A DNA stretch of 24,228 bases, from assembly GCA_910585265.1 (NCBI GenBank), contig CAJUCA010000047.1:1-24228 (forward strand). Reading direction: 5' to 3'. The position numbers and the translations under genes are program-made. The notes below the pieces were generated by a model. The model saw nothing but the letters and a program-made list of their open reading frames with translations, ran no database searches and was not told the origin of the DNA. The stretch is from an uncultured Oscillospiraceae bacterium (lineage in GTDB: Bacteria > Bacillota > Clostridia > Oscillospirales > Oscillospiraceae). Within the stretch, counting starts at the first letter, position 1. Each line of letters opens with the position of its first letter. Of this stretch, positions 23,013-24,228 are shown in pieces.

Positions 23013-23089
<77 letters not shown>

Positions 23090-23110
23090 CTTTCCTTTAC
23101 AGCTTCATAT

Positions 23111-23186
23111 GCCCAGGTAGCTCAGTTGGTAGAGCAGTGGACTGAAAATCCACGTGTCGCTGGTTCGACTCCGGCCCTGGGCACCA
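23111..23186 (+). tRNA. tRNA-Phe (GAA)
   Basis: 76 bases including CCA. Acceptor GCCCAGG/CCTGGGC is perfect; the anticodon stem is GTGGA/TCCAC with loop CTGAAAA (anticodon GAA). Confidence 0.97.
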
Positions 23187-23189
23187 TAT

Positions 23190-23265
23190 GCGAGTGTAGC
23201 TCATCTGGTAGAGCGCCACCTTGCCAAGGTGGAGGTAGCGAGTTCGAGCCTCGTCACTCGCTCCA
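23190..23265 (+). tRNA. tRNA-Gly (GCC)
   Basis: 76 bases including CCA. Acceptor GCGAGTG/CACTCGC; anticodon stem CCACC/GGTGG with loop TTGCCAA (anticodon GCC). Only 3 bases after tRNA-Phe. Its 3' end is repeated 177 bases downstream. Confidence 0.97.
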
Positions 23266-23443
23266 TGTTTTTCTGTTGCTGTATTGGTCGGTTGCCGTAG
23301 AGGTGCGCAAGAGAGGGACGAACTCGTTGCCTCCGCCTGGGAACGCGGTGTGCCGCGTTCCCGTGCAGTCAAGAGGTGCGGGGTCCCCGCGAACGCAGTT
23401 CGTGGGGTGCGGAAGCGGGTTCGAGCCTCGTCACTCGCTCCAT
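23242..23443 (+). repeat. Direct repeat of the tRNA-Gly 3' end around a 152-bp hairpin-rich insert
   Basis: Bases 23242-23266 (T-arm, acceptor and CCA of tRNA-Gly plus one base) recur exactly at 23419-23443 (25 bases), with partial similarity 8 bases further 5'. The copy lacks the rest of a tRNA. Between them lie two 10-bp hairpins: 23339-23348/23353-23362 (perfect) and 23385-23394/23398-23407 (one G-T). This is the geometry of attL/attR left by integration into a tRNA 3' end, here reduced to a non-coding remnant or a tiny non-autonomous element. Confidence 0.75.
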
Positions 23444-23450
23444 AAAAATT

Positions 23451-23482
23451 TCAAAAAGGAGTGCTAAAGCACTTCTTTTTGA
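23451..23482 (+). terminator. Terminator of the Val-Asp-Phe-Gly tRNA operon
   Basis: A 14-bp stem (23451-23464/23469-23482, one G-T) with TAAA loop; the 3' arm carries TTTTT. It lies beyond the repeated tRNA-Gly end, so the tRNA operon transcript would include the 152-bp insert unless processed. Confidence 0.75.
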
Positions 23483-23483
23483 A

Positions 23484-23489
23484 TATAAT
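23484..23489 (+). promoter_or_regulatory. -10 box before tRNA-Cys
   Basis: A perfect TATAAT lies 9 bases before the first base of tRNA-Cys. No good -35 box is seen: the expected position falls in the preceding terminator stem. The spacing would start transcription almost at the mature tRNA end. Confidence 0.4.
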
Positions 23490-23498
23490 ATAGTGTTC

Positions 23499-23573
23499 GG
23501 CGCCATAGCCAAGTGGTAAGGCAAGGGTCTGCAAAATCCTGATGCCCCAGTTCAAATCTGGGTGGCGCCTCCA
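23499..23573 (+). tRNA. tRNA-Cys (GCA)
   Basis: 75 bases including CCA. Acceptor GGCGCCA/TGGCGCC is perfect; the anticodon loop is CTGCAAA (anticodon GCA). Separated from its neighbours by terminators on both sides. Confidence 0.97.
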
Positions 23574-23578
23574 GAATG

Positions 23579-23613
23579 TGAGGGCGGGCTGCGGCCCGCC
23601 CTCATGCCTTTTT
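23579..23613 (+). terminator. Terminator after tRNA-Cys
   Basis: A perfect 11-bp GC-rich stem (23579-23589/23594-23604) with TGCG loop, followed by TGCCTTTTT. Confidence 0.85.
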
Positions 23614-23624
23614 GAATGGAATAT

Positions 23625-23701
23625 CGGGGTGTGGCGAAGTTTGGTATCGCGCTTGGTTCGGGTCCAAGAGGCCCCGGGTTCGAATCCCGGCACTCCGACC
23701 A
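23625..23701 (+). tRNA. tRNA-Pro (CGG)
   Basis: 77 bases including CCA. Acceptor CGGGGTG/CACTCCG; anticodon stem CTTGG/CCAAG with loop TTCGGGT (anticodon CGG). It has its own terminator three bases downstream; no clear promoter is seen before it. Confidence 0.96.
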
Positions 23702-23703
23702 CC

Positions 23704-23742
23704 AGCCCTCGGATTTCTTTGGGAATCCGAGGGCTTTCTCTT
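23704..23742 (+). terminator. Terminator after tRNA-Pro
   Basis: A perfect 12-bp stem (23704-23715/23724-23735) followed by TTTCTCTTGCTTT. It closes the tRNA region. Confidence 0.88.
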
Positions 23743-23809
23743 GCTTTCCATCACTTTTTTAGTAGATTGAATTTTTGGAGATTTGATTTGACCCAAACAA
23801 GACCCATAC

Positions 23810-23856
23810 GGGAAAAATTCCAGGGAGTACCGGGCTGGTTGGCTCGGTACTCCCTG
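23810..23856 (-). terminator. Terminator of the integrase remnant
   Basis: A perfect 12-bp inverted repeat (23821-23832/23845-23856). On the minus strand it is followed by GAATTTTTCCC, 28 bases past the integrase stop. The 183-base stretch between tRNA-Pro and this gene holds only the two terminators and AT-rich sequence. Confidence 0.75.
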
Positions 23857-23884
23857 CTGATTTCGGTGCTTTTCTGTGCTGCAT

Positions 23885-24148
23885 TTAAACTGCCTGGGCT
23901 ATGAAGGCACCCATTCGCTGGGCGGCTTCTTTCTGCATCTCGTTGGTTACGTGGGTGTAGGTGTCCAAGGTGAAGCCTGCACTGTAGTGACCCAGGATGC
24001 TGGAGATGGTTTTGGCGTCTACTCCCTGTTGGATCGCCAGCGTGGCGAAGGTGTGCCTAAGCTCGTGGAAGCGGAAAATGAGGGTATCCTCGTGGAAGTG
24101 GAAAACGGAACATGATATAATCCCCTCAAGGGCTATGGTTTGCGCCAT
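23885..24148 (-). pseudogene. C-terminal remnant of a tyrosine recombinase (phage/ICE-type integrase)
   Basis: Only the last ~64 residues of the catalytic domain are recognisable. Positions count from the nominal ATG at 24148. HELRHT supplies the conserved H28 and R31, LGHYS the second His (H54), and DTYTH the Tyr nucleophile (Y64). The N-terminal arm, core-binding domain, first catalytic Arg and Lys are absent. Residues 1-15 lie inside a hairpin and have no integrase character, and no ribosome binding site precedes the nominal ATG. A 27-base tandem duplication gives FHFHE and FRFHE just before the homology begins. Base composition is more AT-rich than in the core genes. It is presumably the decayed end of an element that entered this tRNA cluster. 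The truncation is real within the window; the full gene does not continue off the edge in this frame. Confidence 0.8.
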
Positions 24149-24157
24149 AGCCCTTTT
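24128..24157 (+). terminator. Hairpin with T-run at the integrase remnant boundary
   Basis: A perfect 11-bp stem (24128-24138/24145-24155) with a 6-base loop, its 3' end running into TTTT on the plus strand. It overlaps the nominal start of the integrase remnant, supporting that this is a junction. Beyond it, to 24228, I see only AT-rich sequence with no supportable gene. Confidence 0.6.
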
Positions 24158-24228
24158 CGTATAAGGGAGATGTTATTACTTCTGAAAAACAATCTAGAAA
24201 AAAGATGCAGAAAGTGGTAAAATAGACA

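Noticed and set aside
23397..23443. Second tRNA-Gly gene
   Set aside because: Only the T-arm and acceptor 3' half are present; no D-arm, anticodon arm or 5' acceptor strand.
24149..24228. Possible start of another gene at the right edge (AAGGGAG before an ATG)
   Set aside because: The frame stops within 20 codons and the spacing is poor; the sequence is too short and AT-rich to call.

Overview
The window looks like a chromosomal segment of a high-GC Firmicute of the Oscillospiraceae type (Flavonifractor/Lawsonibacter-like gut clostridia). This is inferred from the strongly GC-biased third codon positions, AGGAGG-type ribosome binding sites, Clostridia-style gene order (smc-ftsY, yhbY-nadD-yqeK-rsfS), Gram-positive wall-polymer genes and six tRNAs with encoded CCA. 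I cannot name the species from sequence alone. Most long reading frames opposite the genes are GC-driven shadows.

Left part (1-7215, minus strand). uppP (lipid-carrier phosphatase) and ftsK/spoIIIE (DNA translocase) form an operon. Downstream lies a 391-base gap holding a tightly packed array of six perfect hairpins. Then comes a 981-residue protein of unknown function. Its two ends resemble the N- and C-terminal coiled-coil domains of flagellin, while its middle is a long glycine-rich beta-repeat region.

Centre (7216-21176, plus strand). A divergent promoter region separates uppP from a continuous, closely spaced run of genes: smc, a four-CxxC zinc-ribbon protein, ftsY, a second Cys-pair protein, an XTP/dITP pyrophosphatase, a third Cys-pair protein, yhbY, a fused nadD-yqeK, an LCP wall-polymer ligase, rsfS, trpS, a TagO/WecA-type glycosyl-1-phosphate transferase, a UDP-GlcNAc 2-epimerase and a membrane-anchored extracytoplasmic protein. 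Themes are chromosome organisation and protein targeting (smc, ftsY), ribosome maturation and silencing (yhbY, rsfS), NAD and nucleotide hygiene, and polyprenyl-linked wall glycopolymer synthesis (TagO/WecA, epimerase, LCP, plus UppP upstream).

Right part (21177-24228). A minus-strand cluster of three small unrecognised genes converges on the long plus-strand run with no intergenic base. It diverges from a YfcE-type phosphoesterase. A perfect-consensus promoter then drives tRNA-Val, -Asp, -Phe and -Gly. The 3' end of tRNA-Gly is repeated 177 bases downstream around a hairpin-rich insert, like a scar of an integrated element. tRNA-Cys and tRNA-Pro follow, each with its own terminator. The window ends in more AT-rich sequence with the C-terminal remnant of a tyrosine recombinase.

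The observations most worth following are the flagellin-framed beta-repeat protein, the six-hairpin array, the interleaved zinc-ribbon proteins (two sharing a C-terminal DPW tail), and the tRNA-Gly scar with the integrase remnant.
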